64,000 nt of DNA from Haliotis asinina (GCF_037392515.1 NC_090295.1:20042001-20106000), one strand, 5' to 3'; numbered from the stretch's first letter, positions 8,085-17,763 are shown. Notes: generated by a model not told the origin, from the sequence alone. Program-made: numbers and translations.

Positions 8085-8312
8085 ATGTCTGAGGGGAAAA
8101 CGTTCGTCAACGACGCATACCACGCCACAGTGGTCGCCAGTCTAGCAGTAGGGTACGCTCGGTTGACTAAAATGGTGCTTAAACAACCAACTATCAAGCT
8201 AGATTTCAACCTGCAGGATATGGGTATGCTCATAATGAACCTTGGTATGGCGATGGCCACAAAAGACATCCTAGTAAAACAAGGGATAATACCTGATAAT
8301 ATAATGAAATAA
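8085..8312 (+). CDS. Small Polinton protein with hydrophobic C-terminal half (copy 1)
   Basis: 75 residues. The second half (LNLQDM-like start, then GMLIMNLGMAMATKDILVKQGIIP) is a mildly hydrophobic helix followed by a family-typical KQGIIP ending. I recognise it as a recurrent short Polinton protein of unknown role. The ATG follows a box TTTTTATATATACATA. It lies 25 bases after the previous gene and 7 before the next, in a run of small plus-strand genes. The copy at 12119-12346 encodes the same protein. Confidence 0.72.
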   Translation: MSEGKTFVNDAYHATVVASLAVGYARLTKMVLKQPTIKLDFNLQDMGMLIMNLGMAMATKDILVKQGIIPDNIMK

Positions 8313-8319
8313 ATATAGG

Positions 8320-8745
8320 ATGGCCACGATAGCTATGATGGTCGGTGGGGCGTTAGTGAATGCCCTGGCATTTTCCGGGAGTAATTTCCTCTTCTCGAAA
8401 CTACGAGATGATCACGCGGCTGAAATACAGGAAGAAAGGAAGCGGCACGATCTCGCTACTGACAACTTACAAAAGGCACAGGCCGAGTACGCTAAAAAAC
8501 GCCTCCAGAGGATCGATTTTATTAACGAACAACTCCAGCGTGAAAACCATGCCGTTCAAACATTCAACGATGTCGATGAAGCAATGAAAGAATACTACCT
8601 ACTAACTGGTAAACGATTGGAACCGCTCAATAAACCCACACTCGCTCAGTACTACACACCATCCAAGGGACAAATGAATCGTGAACTGGGCTTCATAGTG
8701 TTGGGTATAGCAGCTACTGCGTTGGTTGCGAAGCAATTAAATTAA
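8320..8745 (+). CDS. Coiled-coil protein with terminal hydrophobic segments (copy 1)
   Basis: 141 residues. A short hydrophobic N-terminus (about 3-25) leads into a strongly charged, Lys/Glu/Gln-rich helix at about 28-80 likely to form a coiled coil. A Tyr-rich middle (EYYLLTGKRLEPL) and one hydrophobic segment near the C-terminus, LGFIVLGIAATALVA (about 123-137), follow. Membrane association at one or both ends is likely. The role is unknown; the position among virion genes suggests a structural helper. AATATAGG precedes the ATG. A 75-codon frame inside it on the same strand is a shadow. Confidence 0.7.
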   Translation: MATIAMMVGGALVNALAFSGSNFLFSKLRDDHAAEIQEERKRHDLATDNLQKAQAEYAKKRLQRIDFINEQLQRENHAVQTFNDVDEAMKEYYLLTGKRLEPLNKPTLAQYYTPSKGQMNRELGFIVLGIAATALVAKQLN

Positions 8746-8763
8746 ATACCTATATAAGTAAAC

Positions 8764-9027
8764 ATGAGACCCGCTCCATACCAATGCGAATACATACTTA
8801 TGGGGAAGACCGAGGCCTGTGGAAGGAAATGCAGGAATCAGGGGTTCTGTTGTTTCCATATGGGAAGTCCTAACTACACGTGTTCTGTGTGTGGTATCGG
8901 GGTTAAAGGGCACTACTGTCTGTGTAAAGCTCACGGAGCGAACGTAGTCAGACATCAACTCATCTACGAGAATAAAAAGGGCTACATAAAAGAACGTAGG
9001 CGACTGCTCAAGATAGTCATACCATGA
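8764..9027 (+). CDS. Small Cys/His-rich, probably zinc-binding protein (copy 1)
   Basis: 87 residues with C8, C19, C23, C29, C30, H32, C40, C43, C52, C54 and H57, a spacing able to bind two zinc ions (CxxC and CxC-xx-H pairs). The C-terminus is basic (KKGYIKERRRLLKI). That suggests nucleic-acid or protein binding, for example as a small regulator, but I do not recognise the family. A CCTATATAAG box ends five bases before the ATG. The gene lies just before the polymerase. Copy 2 (12798-13061) differs by Ala4 to Thr. Confidence 0.7.
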   Translation: MRPAPYQCEYILMGKTEACGRKCRNQGFCCFHMGSPNYTCSVCGIGVKGHYCLCKAHGANVVRHQLIYENKKGYIKERRRLLKIVIP

Positions 9028-9046
9028 CTCCAATTAGACATTGGTT

Positions 9047-11872
9047 ATGTTAGGTGTAAACACTATGACTACTGTACGCGAGCTTAAGCGGGTCGCAAAA
9101 CAGAGAGGTGTGATCGGGTATTCTCGAATGCGGAAGTCAGCATTGTTGAGATTACTAGGTTTAGAAGTCCCTCCTACGGTAACACAATTAAAAGCTCAAG
9201 CAAAACAGCTTGGATACACAGGTTATTCAAACCTGGGGAGAGCCGGGTTAGTCGCATTGTTATCACATACCCCAGTGGTGGTGCCTACAGTAAAACAACT
9301 GAAAGCCCAGGCACGCGATTTGGGTTTAGCTGGGTATTCCCGTATGAGAGAACCACAACTTTTAGAATTATTACGACAGAATAGAGCTATTGACCTACAG
9401 TTCGTGCGCACTGAGCGCGCTGTAGGCAACTATTTGAGAGGTTGGCGCATGCACGTTGATAGAAACATAGACATTACAGATATCAAGCCTCTGATAGCTG
9501 ATAAGGTCAACCAGGAACTAAATAATCTAGGAAGTATCAAGTTTCAGATCACAGTGAAAATGTCGCTCGATAAGCAGGATGAGTATGTTCAGCCTTACTT
9601 CCGAGGTAAACAAGAGGTTGTCACACATACAGAGACCATTGACGCATCAATCGATACCAGTTTTCAGCAGATACGAGAATACCTAGAACGCTACACACAC
9701 TTGGGGTCCGGGTGGGCTGTAGATAAAATCGATAATGTCTATCTAGACATAGCTAACTACGTGCCGTTCAGAGGCGGGTCATACCTAGCCTTGCCCCCCT
9801 ACTATAGGAACAAACATGCCATAGTAAACGTTAAGAATAGAGGAAACGATTGCCTGAGGTTAGCTATCAGGTCAGCCTTATTTCCAGCTGACACTAATCC
9901 GAACAGGTCTTCTAATTATCCTCAGGATGATGGGCTCAACTGGGATGGTATAGATGAACCCACCCCCATATCCCAGATCACTAAAGTAGAAAAACAGAAT
10001 AATCTGGCTATAAATGTCTTTGGGCACGAAGGTAACACAACAATAGTACACAGGGTCAGCCCGGTGAAGGATCGCCAAGTTATCAATATATTCATGATCC
10101 AGCGAGGTGACAAGTATCACTACACATGGATAAAACACTTTAGCAGGCTGTTGTATGACCAATCGGCACACAGAGAAAAGACCCACTTCTGTGAACGATG
10201 CCTACATGGCTTCACACGAGCTGATTTATTAGAATCCCACCGGGATGATTGTCAAGGTGTGGGGCAGACGGCCATACGAGTCGACATGCCTAAGGAAGGT
10301 GATAATATCCTAAAATTCGGTAACCACAAGAACCAAATGTCTGTGCCTTATATCATATACGCCGACTTCGAAGCCTTAGTTGTGGGGGATTCCCCCACAC
10401 ACCCCAGTGGTAGCTTTACCCACAAAACACAAGAGCATAAAGCCTGTGGGTTTGGATACATTGTCGTCCGTTGTGACGGGGAAACGAAAGCTCCGGTAGT
10501 GTATAGGGGCCCTGACGCGGCTGAAAGGTTTCTAAAGTGTTTGCAGGAGGAAGAAAAAATTATTAGGAATGCATTGTATAGAATCGCTCCCATGCGTATG
10601 ACCCGAGTCGACAGGCTAGCTCACGCTAGTAGCACTAACTGTCACGTGTGTGACTCACCACTTAACGGCGATTCGGTGAGAGATCACTGCCACATAACTG
10701 GTAAGTATAGAGGCGCCGCTCACAGCGCGTGCAACCTCAAGCTTAAAATCAACCCTAAGACAATAAACATCCCCGTTGTCTTTCACAACTTGAGAGGGTA
10801 CGACTCACACTTGATCATGCAGGCCATCGCGAAAATCGATGGTAATATAACGTGCATCCCCAACAACATGGAGAGATACATCTCCTTCAGCTTAAACGGA
10901 CTTAGGTTCATTGACTCGTTTCAGTTCCTCCTGTCGTCACTCGACAGTCTGGTCAAGGCCAACAATACCTTCCCTATCACCGATCGATACACAGACGCCG
11001 AGACTAGACCCCTGCTTATGAGGAAGGGTGTGTACCCCTATGAGTACATGGATAGTTGGGTCAAGTTCACCGAGACCAGACTACCACCTATTGACTGCTT
11101 TTATAGCAAGCTGAATGAGGCGTCTGTCTCACGAGATGATTACTCGCACGCGACTAACGTATGGAATAAACTGGGTTGTAAGAACCTGGGTGATTATCAC
11201 GACCTGTACTTGAGGACAGATGTACTGCTGTTAGCCGACGTGTTTGAGACGTTTAGGCGGACGTGTTTCAAGCAGTATAAACTCGACCCCGCATGGTATT
11301 ACACCAGCCCAGGTCTGTCGTGGGACGCCTTGCTTAAAAAGACCGGAGTTAATTTGGAATTGCTCACAGATTACGACATGCACCTATTCATTGAGAAAGG
11401 CTTGCGAGGTGGGATTTCCATGGCATCCAAACGATACGCGAAAGCAAATAATCAATACGTGAAAGGTTACGATCCTAACAAGCCAACCAATCACATTCTC
11501 TACCTCGACGCAAACAACCTGTACGGCTGGGCCATGAGCCAGTATCTACCTACAGGGGGATTCGAATGGGTACCCCACGTTGATGTTATGGGGGTTGCAC
11601 TAGATTCGAACAAAGGGTATATCCTCGAGGTTGACTTAGAGTATACCAAGGAATTACACACATCACACAACAGCTACCCCCTGGCCCCCGAACGTATGAG
11701 GGTTAACCCAGACTGGATGTCTGAGTACCAACATAACTTGTTAGGTGGGCGTGTGACAGACGTTGAAAAACTCGTTCCTAACTTAATGAATAAGACCAAG
11801 TACATCGTTCACTATCGCAACCTACAGCTCCACTGGAGGAGACCCCTTCAGTGGGGGTACCCCCAACAGTAA
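9047..11872 (+). pseudogene. Truncated type B DNA polymerase created by the tandem duplication
   Basis: Starts at the ATG at 9047 (a second ATG is at 9065, just before the first DNA-binding repeat) and matches the full polymerase at 13081-16779 for about 930 residues. At 11829/11830 the sequence jumps into the duplicated small-protein gene, adds 13 unrelated residues (HWRRPLQWGYPQQ) and stops. It keeps the three SAP-like repeats, the zinc segments, the exonuclease motifs and polymerase motif A (LDANNLYGWAM), but lacks motif B and the YTDTDS motif C, so it cannot polymerise DNA. Whether it could still act as an exonuclease or compete for DNA is unknown. Confidence 0.9.
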
Positions 11873-12093
11873 CCAGACAGAAGAATCCTAAGAGAGTAGC
11901 TGCCGGTAAAAAACGGTGGTGTAACCAACATAAAATTATTACAGTGACCAACCCAACCCGACTGTTGTTGGCTGTAGGCGTAACTGCTGCCTTGGCTATC
12001 TCGTGGTTATATACACGTGAGGGACGTGGGGGAAACGTGGGGGTACCCCCCACCCCAACACAATTAGAGGTCGACCCGCATATCATGTTATAA
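11830..12093 (+). pseudogene. 5'-truncated copy of the Pro/Thr-rich membrane protein gene
   Basis: Matches the gene at 7715-8059 from codon 28 onward but lacks the ATG and promoter, since the duplication began inside that gene. The basic patch and the membrane segment are intact. Only a non-ATG start at 11851 would open this frame, so it is probably not expressed by itself. In another frame its first bases form the end of the truncated polymerase. Confidence 0.85.
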
Positions 12094-12118
12094 TTTAAAA
12101 TATTTTTATATATACATA

Positions 12119-12346
12119 ATGTCTGAGGGGAAAACGTTCGTCAACGACGCATACCACGCCACAGTGGTCGCCAGTCTAGCAGTAGGGTACGCTCGGTTGA
12201 CTAAAATGGTGCTTAAACAACCAACTATCAAGCTAGATTTCAACCTGCAGGATATGGGTATGCTCATAATGAACCTTGGTATGGCGATGGCCACAAAAGA
12301 CATCCTAGTAAAACAAGGGATAATACCTGATAATATAATGAAATAA
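12119..12346 (+). CDS. Small Polinton protein with hydrophobic C-terminal half (copy 2)
   Basis: Encodes the same 75 residues as 8085-8312 and keeps the same TATATATACATA box before the ATG. It is the second copy from the 4,034-bp duplication, so the gene is present twice and both look usable. Confidence 0.72.
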   Translation: MSEGKTFVNDAYHATVVASLAVGYARLTKMVLKQPTIKLDFNLQDMGMLIMNLGMAMATKDILVKQGIIPDNIMK

Positions 12347-12353
12347 ATATAGG

Positions 12354-12779
12354 ATGGCCACGATAGCTATGATGGTCGGTGGGGCGTTAGTGAATGCCCT
12401 GGCATTTTCCGGGAGTAATTTCCTCTTCTCGAAACTACGAGATGATCACGCGGCTGAAATACAGGAAGAAAGGAAGCGGCACGATCTCGCTACTGACAAC
12501 TTACAAAAGGCACAGGCCGAGTACGCTAAAAAACGCCTCCAGAGGATCGATTTTATTAACGAACAACTCCAGCGTGAAAACCATGCCGTTCAAACATTCA
12601 ACGATGTCGATGAAGCAATGAAAGAATACTACCTACTAACTGGTAAACGATTGGAACCGCTCAATAAACCCACACTCGCTCAGTACTACACACCATCCAA
12701 GGGACAAATGAATCGTGAACTGGGCTTCATAGTGTTGGGTATAGCAGCTACTGCGTTGGTTGCGAAGCAATTAAATTAA
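12354..12779 (+). CDS. Coiled-coil protein with terminal hydrophobic segments (copy 2)
   Basis: Encodes the same 141 residues as 8320-8745, with identical flanks. See that entry for the layout: hydrophobic N-terminus, charged coiled coil, hydrophobic segment near the end. Confidence 0.7.
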   Translation: MATIAMMVGGALVNALAFSGSNFLFSKLRDDHAAEIQEERKRHDLATDNLQKAQAEYAKKRLQRIDFINEQLQRENHAVQTFNDVDEAMKEYYLLTGKRLEPLNKPTLAQYYTPSKGQMNRELGFIVLGIAATALVAKQLN

Positions 12780-12797
12780 ATACCTATATAAGTAAAC

Positions 12798-13061
12798 ATG
12801 AGACCCACTCCATACCAATGCGAATACATACTTATGGGGAAGACCGAGGCCTGTGGAAGGAAATGCAGGAATCAGGGGTTCTGTTGTTTCCATATGGGAA
12901 GTCCTAACTACACGTGTTCTGTGTGTGGTATCGGGGTTAAAGGGCACTACTGTCTGTGTAAAGCTCACGGAGCGAACGTAGTCAGACATCAACTCATCTA
13001 CGAGAATAAAAAGGGCTACATAAAAGAACGTAGGCGACTGCTCAAGATAGTCATACCATGA
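12798..13061 (+). CDS. Small Cys/His-rich, probably zinc-binding protein (copy 2)
   Basis: Same as 8764-9027 except residue 4 is Thr in place of Ala. All Cys and His residues are kept. It lies directly before the complete polymerase gene, the natural position of this gene in the element. Confidence 0.7.
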   Translation: MRPTPYQCEYILMGKTEACGRKCRNQGFCCFHMGSPNYTCSVCGIGVKGHYCLCKAHGANVVRHQLIYENKKGYIKERRRLLKIVIP

Positions 13062-13080
13062 CTCCAATTAGACATTGGTT

Positions 13081-16000
13081 ATGTTAGGTGTAAACACTAT
13101 GACTACTGTACGCGAGCTTAAGCGGGTCGCAAAACAGAGAGGTGTGATCGGGTATTCTCGAATGCGGAAGTCAGCATTGTTGAGATTACTAGGTTTAGAA
13201 GTCCCTCCTACGGTAACACAATTAAAAGCTCAAGCAAAACAGCTTGGATACACAGGTTATTCAAACCTGGGGAGAGCCGGGTTAGTCGCATTGTTATCAC
13301 ATACCCCAGTGGTGGTGCCTACAGTAAAACAACTGAAAGCCCAGGCACGCGATTTGGGTTTAGCTGGGTATTCCCGTATGAGAGAACCACAACTTTTAGA
13401 ATTATTACGACAGAATAGAGCTATTGACCTACAGTTCGTGCGCACTGAGCGCGCTGTAGGCAACTATTTGAGAGGTTGGCGCATGCACGTTGATAGAAAC
13501 ATAGACATTACAGATATCAAGCCTCTGATAGCTGATAAGGTCAACCAGGAACTAAATAATCTAGGAAGTATCAAGTTTCAGATCACAGTGAAAATGTCGC
13601 TCGATAAGCAGGATGAGTATGTTCAGCCTTACTTCCGACGTAAACAAGAGGTTGTCACACATACAGAGACCATTGACGCATCAATCGATACCAGTTTTCA
13701 GCAGATACGAGAATACCTAGAACGCTACACACACTTGGGGTCCGGGTGGGCTGTAGATAAAATCGATAATGTCTATCTAGACATAGCTAACTACGTGCCG
13801 TTCAGAGGCGGGTCATACCTAGCCTTGCCCCCCTACTATAGGAACAAACATGCCATAGTAAACGTTAAGAATAGAGGAAACGATTGCCTGAGGTTAGCTA
13901 TCAGGTCAGCCTTATTTCCAGCTGACACTAATCCGAACAGGTCTTCTAATTATCCTCAGGATGATGGGCTCAACTGGGATGGTATAGATGAACCCACCCC
14001 CATATCCCAGATCACTAAAGTAGAAAAACAGAATAATCTGGCTATAAATGTCTTTGGGCACGAAGGTAACACAACAATAGTACACAGGGTCAGCCCGGTG
14101 AAGGATCGCCAAGTTATCAATATATTCATGATCCAGCGAGGTGACAAGTATCACTACACATGGATAAAACACTTTAGCAGGCTGTTGTATGACCAATCGG
14201 CACACAGAGAAAAGACCCACTTCTGTGAACGATGCCTACATGGCTTCACACGAGCTGATTTATTAGAATCCCACCGGGATGATTGTCAAGGTGTGGGGCA
14301 GACGGCCATACGAGTCGACATGCCTAAGGAAGGTGATAATATCCTAAAATTCGGTAACCACAAGAACCAAATGTCTGTGCCTTATATCATATACGCCGAC
14401 TTCGAAGCCTTAGTTGTGGGGGATTCCCCCACACACCCCAGTGGTAGCTTTACCCACAAAACACAAGAGCATAAAGCCTGTGGGTTTGGATACATTGTCG
14501 TCCGTTGTGACGGGGAAACGAAAGCTCCGGTAGTGTATAGGGGCCCTGACGCGGCTGAAAGGTTTCTAAAGTGTTTGCAGGAGGAAGAAAAAATTATTAG
14601 GAATGCATTGTATAGAATCGCTCCCATGCGTATGACCCGAGTCGACAGGCTAGCTCACGCTAGTAGCACTAACTGTCACGTGTGTGACTCACCACTTAAC
14701 GGCGATTCGGTGAGAGATCACTGCCACATAACTGGTAAGTATAGAGGCGCCGCTCACAGCGCGTGCAACCTCAAGCTTAAAATCAACCCTAAGACAATAA
14801 ACATCCCCGTTGTCTTTCACAACTTGAGAGGGTACGACTCACACTTGATCATGCAGGCCATCGCGAAAATCGATGGTAATATAACGTGCATCCCCAACAA
14901 CATGGAGAGATACATCTCCTTCAGCTTAAACGGACTTAGGTTCATTGACTCGTTTCAGTTCCTCCTGTCGTCACTCGACAGTCTGGTCAAGGCCAACAAT
15001 ACCTTCCCTATCACCGATCGATACACAGACGCCGAGACTAGACCCCTGCTTATGAGGAAGGGTGTGTACCCCTATGAGTACATGGATAGTTGGGTCAAGT
15101 TCACCGAGACCAGACTACCACCTATTGACTGCTTTTATAGCAAGCTGAATGAGGCGTCTGTCTCACGAGATGATTACTCGCACGCGACTAACGTATGGAA
15201 TAAACTGGGTTGTAAGAACCTGGGTGATTATCACGACCTGTACTTGAGGACAGATGTACTGCTGTTAGCCGACGTGTTTGAGACGTTTAGGCGGACGTGT
15301 TTCAAGCAGTATAAACTCGACCCCGCATGGTATTACACCAGCCCAGGTCTGTCGTGGGACGCCTTGCTTAAAAAGACCGGAGTTAATTTGGAATTGCTCA
15401 CAGATTACGACATGCACCTATTCATTGAGAAAGGCTTGCGAGGTGGGATTTCCATGGCATCCAAACGATACGCGAAAGCAAATAATCAATATGTGAAAGG
15501 TTACGATCCTAACAAGCCAACCAATCACATTCTCTACCTCGACGCAAACAACCTGTACGGCTGGGCCATGAGCCAGTATCTACCTACAGGGGGATTCGAA
15601 TGGGTACCCCACGTTGATGTTATGGGGGTTGCACTAGATTCGAACAAAGGGTATATCCTCGAGGTTGACTTAGAGTATACCAAGGAATTACACACATCAC
15701 ACAACAGCTACCCCCTGGCCCCCGAACGTATGAGGGTTAACCCAGACTGGATGTCTGAGTACCAACATAACTTGTTAGGTGGGCGTGTGACAGACGTTGA
15801 AAAACTCGTTCCTAACTTAATGAATAAGACCAAGTACATCGTTCACTATCGCAACCTACAGCTGTACCTGTCGTTGGGTATGAGGCTGACCAAAATACAC
15901 AGGGTGCTCATGTTCGACCAGAGCCCATGGATGGAGCCCTACATCAGAATGAACACAGACCTACGAAAAAAAGCCACCAGTGATTTTGAGAAAAATCTCT

Positions 16001-16779
16001 ACAAGCTCATGAACAACTCTGTGTTTGGTAAGACTATGGAGAACCTGAGGAAATGTGTGACCGTGAAGCTGGTTCGGTCGAGTGAGGAAGACAAGCTCAG
16101 GAGATTGATAGCCAGTCCGGCATTCAACCGTAGTAAGATATTCACAGACAACCTGGTTGCCCTACACATGAAGAAAAGCCACATAAAATTCAACCGGCCT
16201 GTTTACGTGGGGATGAGCATCCTCGATTTATCCAAACACCTGATGTACGACTTTTACTACAATGAGCTCAAGAAACAGTACGGTGACAGGTGTGAAGTGC
16301 TGTACACTGACACGGATTCCCTGCTGTTAGAAATTCGAACCGAGGACGTGTACGAGGACATGAAAAAACACCTCGATTTATACGACACCAGCGACTACCC
16401 TAAGACCCATACCATACACAGTACGGTAAATAAAAAGGTCCTAGGTAAGATGAAGGACGAGTGTGCTGGCACGCCCATAGCCGAGTACATAGGTTTGAGA
16501 CCTAAGATGTACTCCATACTGAAAGCCGACAATAGTGAGATCCGGAAGGCTAAGGGGGTTAAGAAGTATGTGGTGAAACAACACATCAAACACGCCAGAT
16601 TCAAGGAAGCCCTGTTCAAGACCCGTACCTTTAGGCATAAAATGAACACACTTAGAAGTGATGGGCATAAGATATACGGACTGACTATAAACAAGACGTC
16701 CCTGTCGCCTATGGACACGAAACGTTGGATAGCTATTGATGGGATAAACACATACGCGTATGGACATGACAAAATTTGA
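13081..16779 (+). CDS. POLB: Protein-primed type B DNA polymerase, complete
   Basis: About 1,232 residues from ATG 13081 (ATG 13099 is also possible; a TTG at 13075 is unlikely in a eukaryote). Residue numbers below count from the TTG. The N-terminus has three SAP-like repeats of the form TVxxLKxxA(K/R)xxGxxGYSxM (about 10-115), a likely DNA-binding array. Then follow a C2H2 zinc segment CERC...H...C (about 383-405), exonuclease motif I YADFEA (about 440), and a DHCH-TGKYRGAAH-CN treble clef of the endonuclease VII type (about 533-566). Exonuclease motif II HNLRGYDSH (about 581), motif III region DVLLLADVF (about 725), polymerase motif A LDANNLYGWAM (about 821), motif B KLMNNSVFGK (about 973) and motif C YTDTDSL (about 1076) complete the enzyme. 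It replicates the linear element using a protein primer. The stop overlaps the integrase start by 20 bases. Confidence 0.95.
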   Translation: MLGVNTMTTVRELKRVAKQRGVIGYSRMRKSALLRLLGLEVPPTVTQLKAQAKQLGYTGYSNLGRAGLVALLSHTPVVVPTVKQLKAQARDLGLAGYSRMREPQLLELLRQNRAIDLQFVRTERAVGNYLRGWRMHVDRNIDITDIKPLIADKVNQELNNLGSIKFQITVKMSLDKQDEYVQPYFRRKQEVVTHTETIDASIDTSFQQIREYLERYTHLGSGWAVDKIDNVYLDIANYVPFRGGSYLALPPYYRNKHAIVNVKNRGNDCLRLAIRSALFPADTNPNRSSNYPQDDGLNWDGIDEPTPISQITKVEKQNNLAINVFGHEGNTTIVHRVSPVKDRQVINIFMIQRGDKYHYTWIKHFSRLLYDQSAHREKTHFCERCLHGFTRADLLESHRDDCQGVGQTAIRVDMPKEGDNILKFGNHKNQMSVPYIIYADFEALVVGDSPTHPSGSFTHKTQEHKACGFGYIVVRCDGETKAPVVYRGPDAAERFLKCLQEEEKIIRNALYRIAPMRMTRVDRLAHASSTNCHVCDSPLNGDSVRDHCHITGKYRGAAHSACNLKLKINPKTINIPVVFHNLRGYDSHLIMQAIAKIDGNITCIPNNMERYISFSLNGLRFIDSFQFLLSSLDSLVKANNTFPITDRYTDAETRPLLMRKGVYPYEYMDSWVKFTETRLPPIDCFYSKLNEASVSRDDYSHATNVWNKLGCKNLGDYHDLYLRTDVLLLADVFETFRRTCFKQYKLDPAWYYTSPGLSWDALLKKTGVNLELLTDYDMHLFIEKGLRGGISMASKRYAKANNQYVKGYDPNKPTNHILYLDANNLYGWAMSQYLPTGGFEWVPHVDVMGVALDSNKGYILEVDLEYTKELHTSHNSYPLAPERMRVNPDWMSEYQHNLLGGRVTDVEKLVPNLMNKTKYIVHYRNLQLYLSLGMRLTKIHRVLMFDQSPWMEPYIRMNTDLRKKATSDFEKNLYKLMNNSVFGKTMENLRKCVTVKLVRSSEEDKLRRLIASPAFNRSKIFTDNLVALHMKKSHIKFNRPVYVGMSILDLSKHLMYDFYYNELKKQYGDRCEVLYTDTDSLLLEIRTEDVYEDMKKHLDLYDTSDYPKTHTIHSTVNKKVLGKMKDECAGTPIAEYIGLRPKMYSILKADNSEIRKAKGVKKYVVKQHIKHARFKEALFKTRTFRHKMNTLRSDGHKIYGLTINKTSLSPMDTKRWIAIDGINTYAYGHDKI

Positions 16780-17728
16780 GGCTATTTACTACAGCCCGCG
16801 TGGGTACTGGAAAGGAGCTAGCGCAGTAGATAAGCTAGCTAAAATAGCGCGAGTACCCCCGGAGGAAGCCAAAGCGTGGCTTGAAAAACAAGCCCTGTGG
16901 CAGATCTATTTGCCGGCACCACGCTACGTGCCTAGAAGGAGGTTCGGTATTAACATACCTAATAGCGTTCACCAGGCAGACCTACTGTTCCTACCCCACG
17001 ACAAGAGGTACAAGTATGCCTTAACCGTAGTGGACGTAGCCAGTCGTTACAAGGAAGCCGAACCCTTGACCACGAAAGATTCGGCCCAGGTAGCCAGAGG
17101 ATTCGAACGCATATACAAACGCAGCCCGCTGACGTGGCCAACAGAGCTGCAAGTTGACCCCGGACGGGAGTTCATGGGTGCCGTGTCACAACTGCTAGCC
17201 AAACACGATACAAAGGTCAGGCGTGGCACGGCCGGAGCTCATCGCAGCCAAGCCATAGTTGAGAGATTTAATAGGACTTTGGCTGAGCGCTTGTTCGGCC
17301 ATCAGTATGCTAGGGAGATGGTCACCCCTGGAAAACGATCGACTGAATGGGTCACGAGGTTACCCAAGGTGGTGTCGGCAATCAACCATGAAGTCACCCG
17401 TCTCACCGGTAAGAAACCGGCAGACGCTATCAAACTAAAATCAATAGTTGCAGAGTCGGCCGCTCCATTGCGTGGGAAGGAGAAACAGATACCAGATAGG
17501 GCCCTAGTGAGGTATCTATACCAGCCGGGGGAACACGAGGGTGATAGCCGTAAGCGGGCCACCGATCCTATATGGTCAGTCAAAACTTACAACATAGATA
17601 AAGTGGATATAAAAGCCGACGAACCTAACTTGTACTACTTGAGGGATGGGCCGGGTAGGGGGTTTGTAAGAGAAGAATTATTGATCGTACCGTACGGCAC
17701 AGTGTTACCTCCAACACACGTTAAGTAG
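16760..17728 (+). CDS. INT: Retroviral-type DDE integrase
   Basis: 322 residues. The rve core shows the catalytic triad D74 (HQADLL), D133 (QVDPGREF) and E168 (AIVERFNRTLAERLF), with 34 residues between the last two, close to the DD35E spacing of retroviral and Polinton integrases. The N-terminal 60 residues contain the family-typical YYSPRGYWKGASAVDKL stretch, but I see no HHCC zinc motif. The C-terminal 90 residues are basic with a small beta-type end (YYLRDGPGRGFVREELLIVP); no chromodomain is recognisable. The enzyme joins the element's ends to host DNA. The frame is complete, and the gene is the last before the right end, its usual place. Confidence 0.93.
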   Translation: MDMTKFEAIYYSPRGYWKGASAVDKLAKIARVPPEEAKAWLEKQALWQIYLPAPRYVPRRRFGINIPNSVHQADLLFLPHDKRYKYALTVVDVASRYKEAEPLTTKDSAQVARGFERIYKRSPLTWPTELQVDPGREFMGAVSQLLAKHDTKVRRGTAGAHRSQAIVERFNRTLAERLFGHQYAREMVTPGKRSTEWVTRLPKVVSAINHEVTRLTGKKPADAIKLKSIVAESAAPLRGKEKQIPDRALVRYLYQPGEHEGDSRKRATDPIWSVKTYNIDKVDIKADEPNLYYLRDGPGRGFVREELLIVPYGTVLPPTHVK

Positions 17729-17763
17729 TAGGGGTAATAGTAGCAAGAGCTAAGGACCCAACC

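Larger units (their letters stand above)
7796..11829 (+). repeat. 4,034-bp tandem duplication, copy 1
   Basis: This segment is repeated directly at 11830-15863 with a constant offset of 4,034 bases. I found only three differences by reading: 8773 G to 12807 A (Ala to Thr in the Cys-rich protein), 9605 G to 13639 C (Gly to Arg in the polymerase), and 11458 C to 15492 T (silent). The join is at CAGCT|CCACTGG, with only two to three shared bases (GCT/CT) between the parents, which fits microhomology-mediated duplication. Such near-identity means a very recent event or an assembly artefact. Confidence 0.97.
11830..15863 (+). repeat. 4,034-bp tandem duplication, copy 2
   Basis: Second unit of the direct duplication described at 7796-11829. 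It begins inside the Pro/Thr-rich membrane protein gene, carries the three small genes and the first three quarters of the polymerase, and then runs on into the unduplicated polymerase end. Confidence 0.97.
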
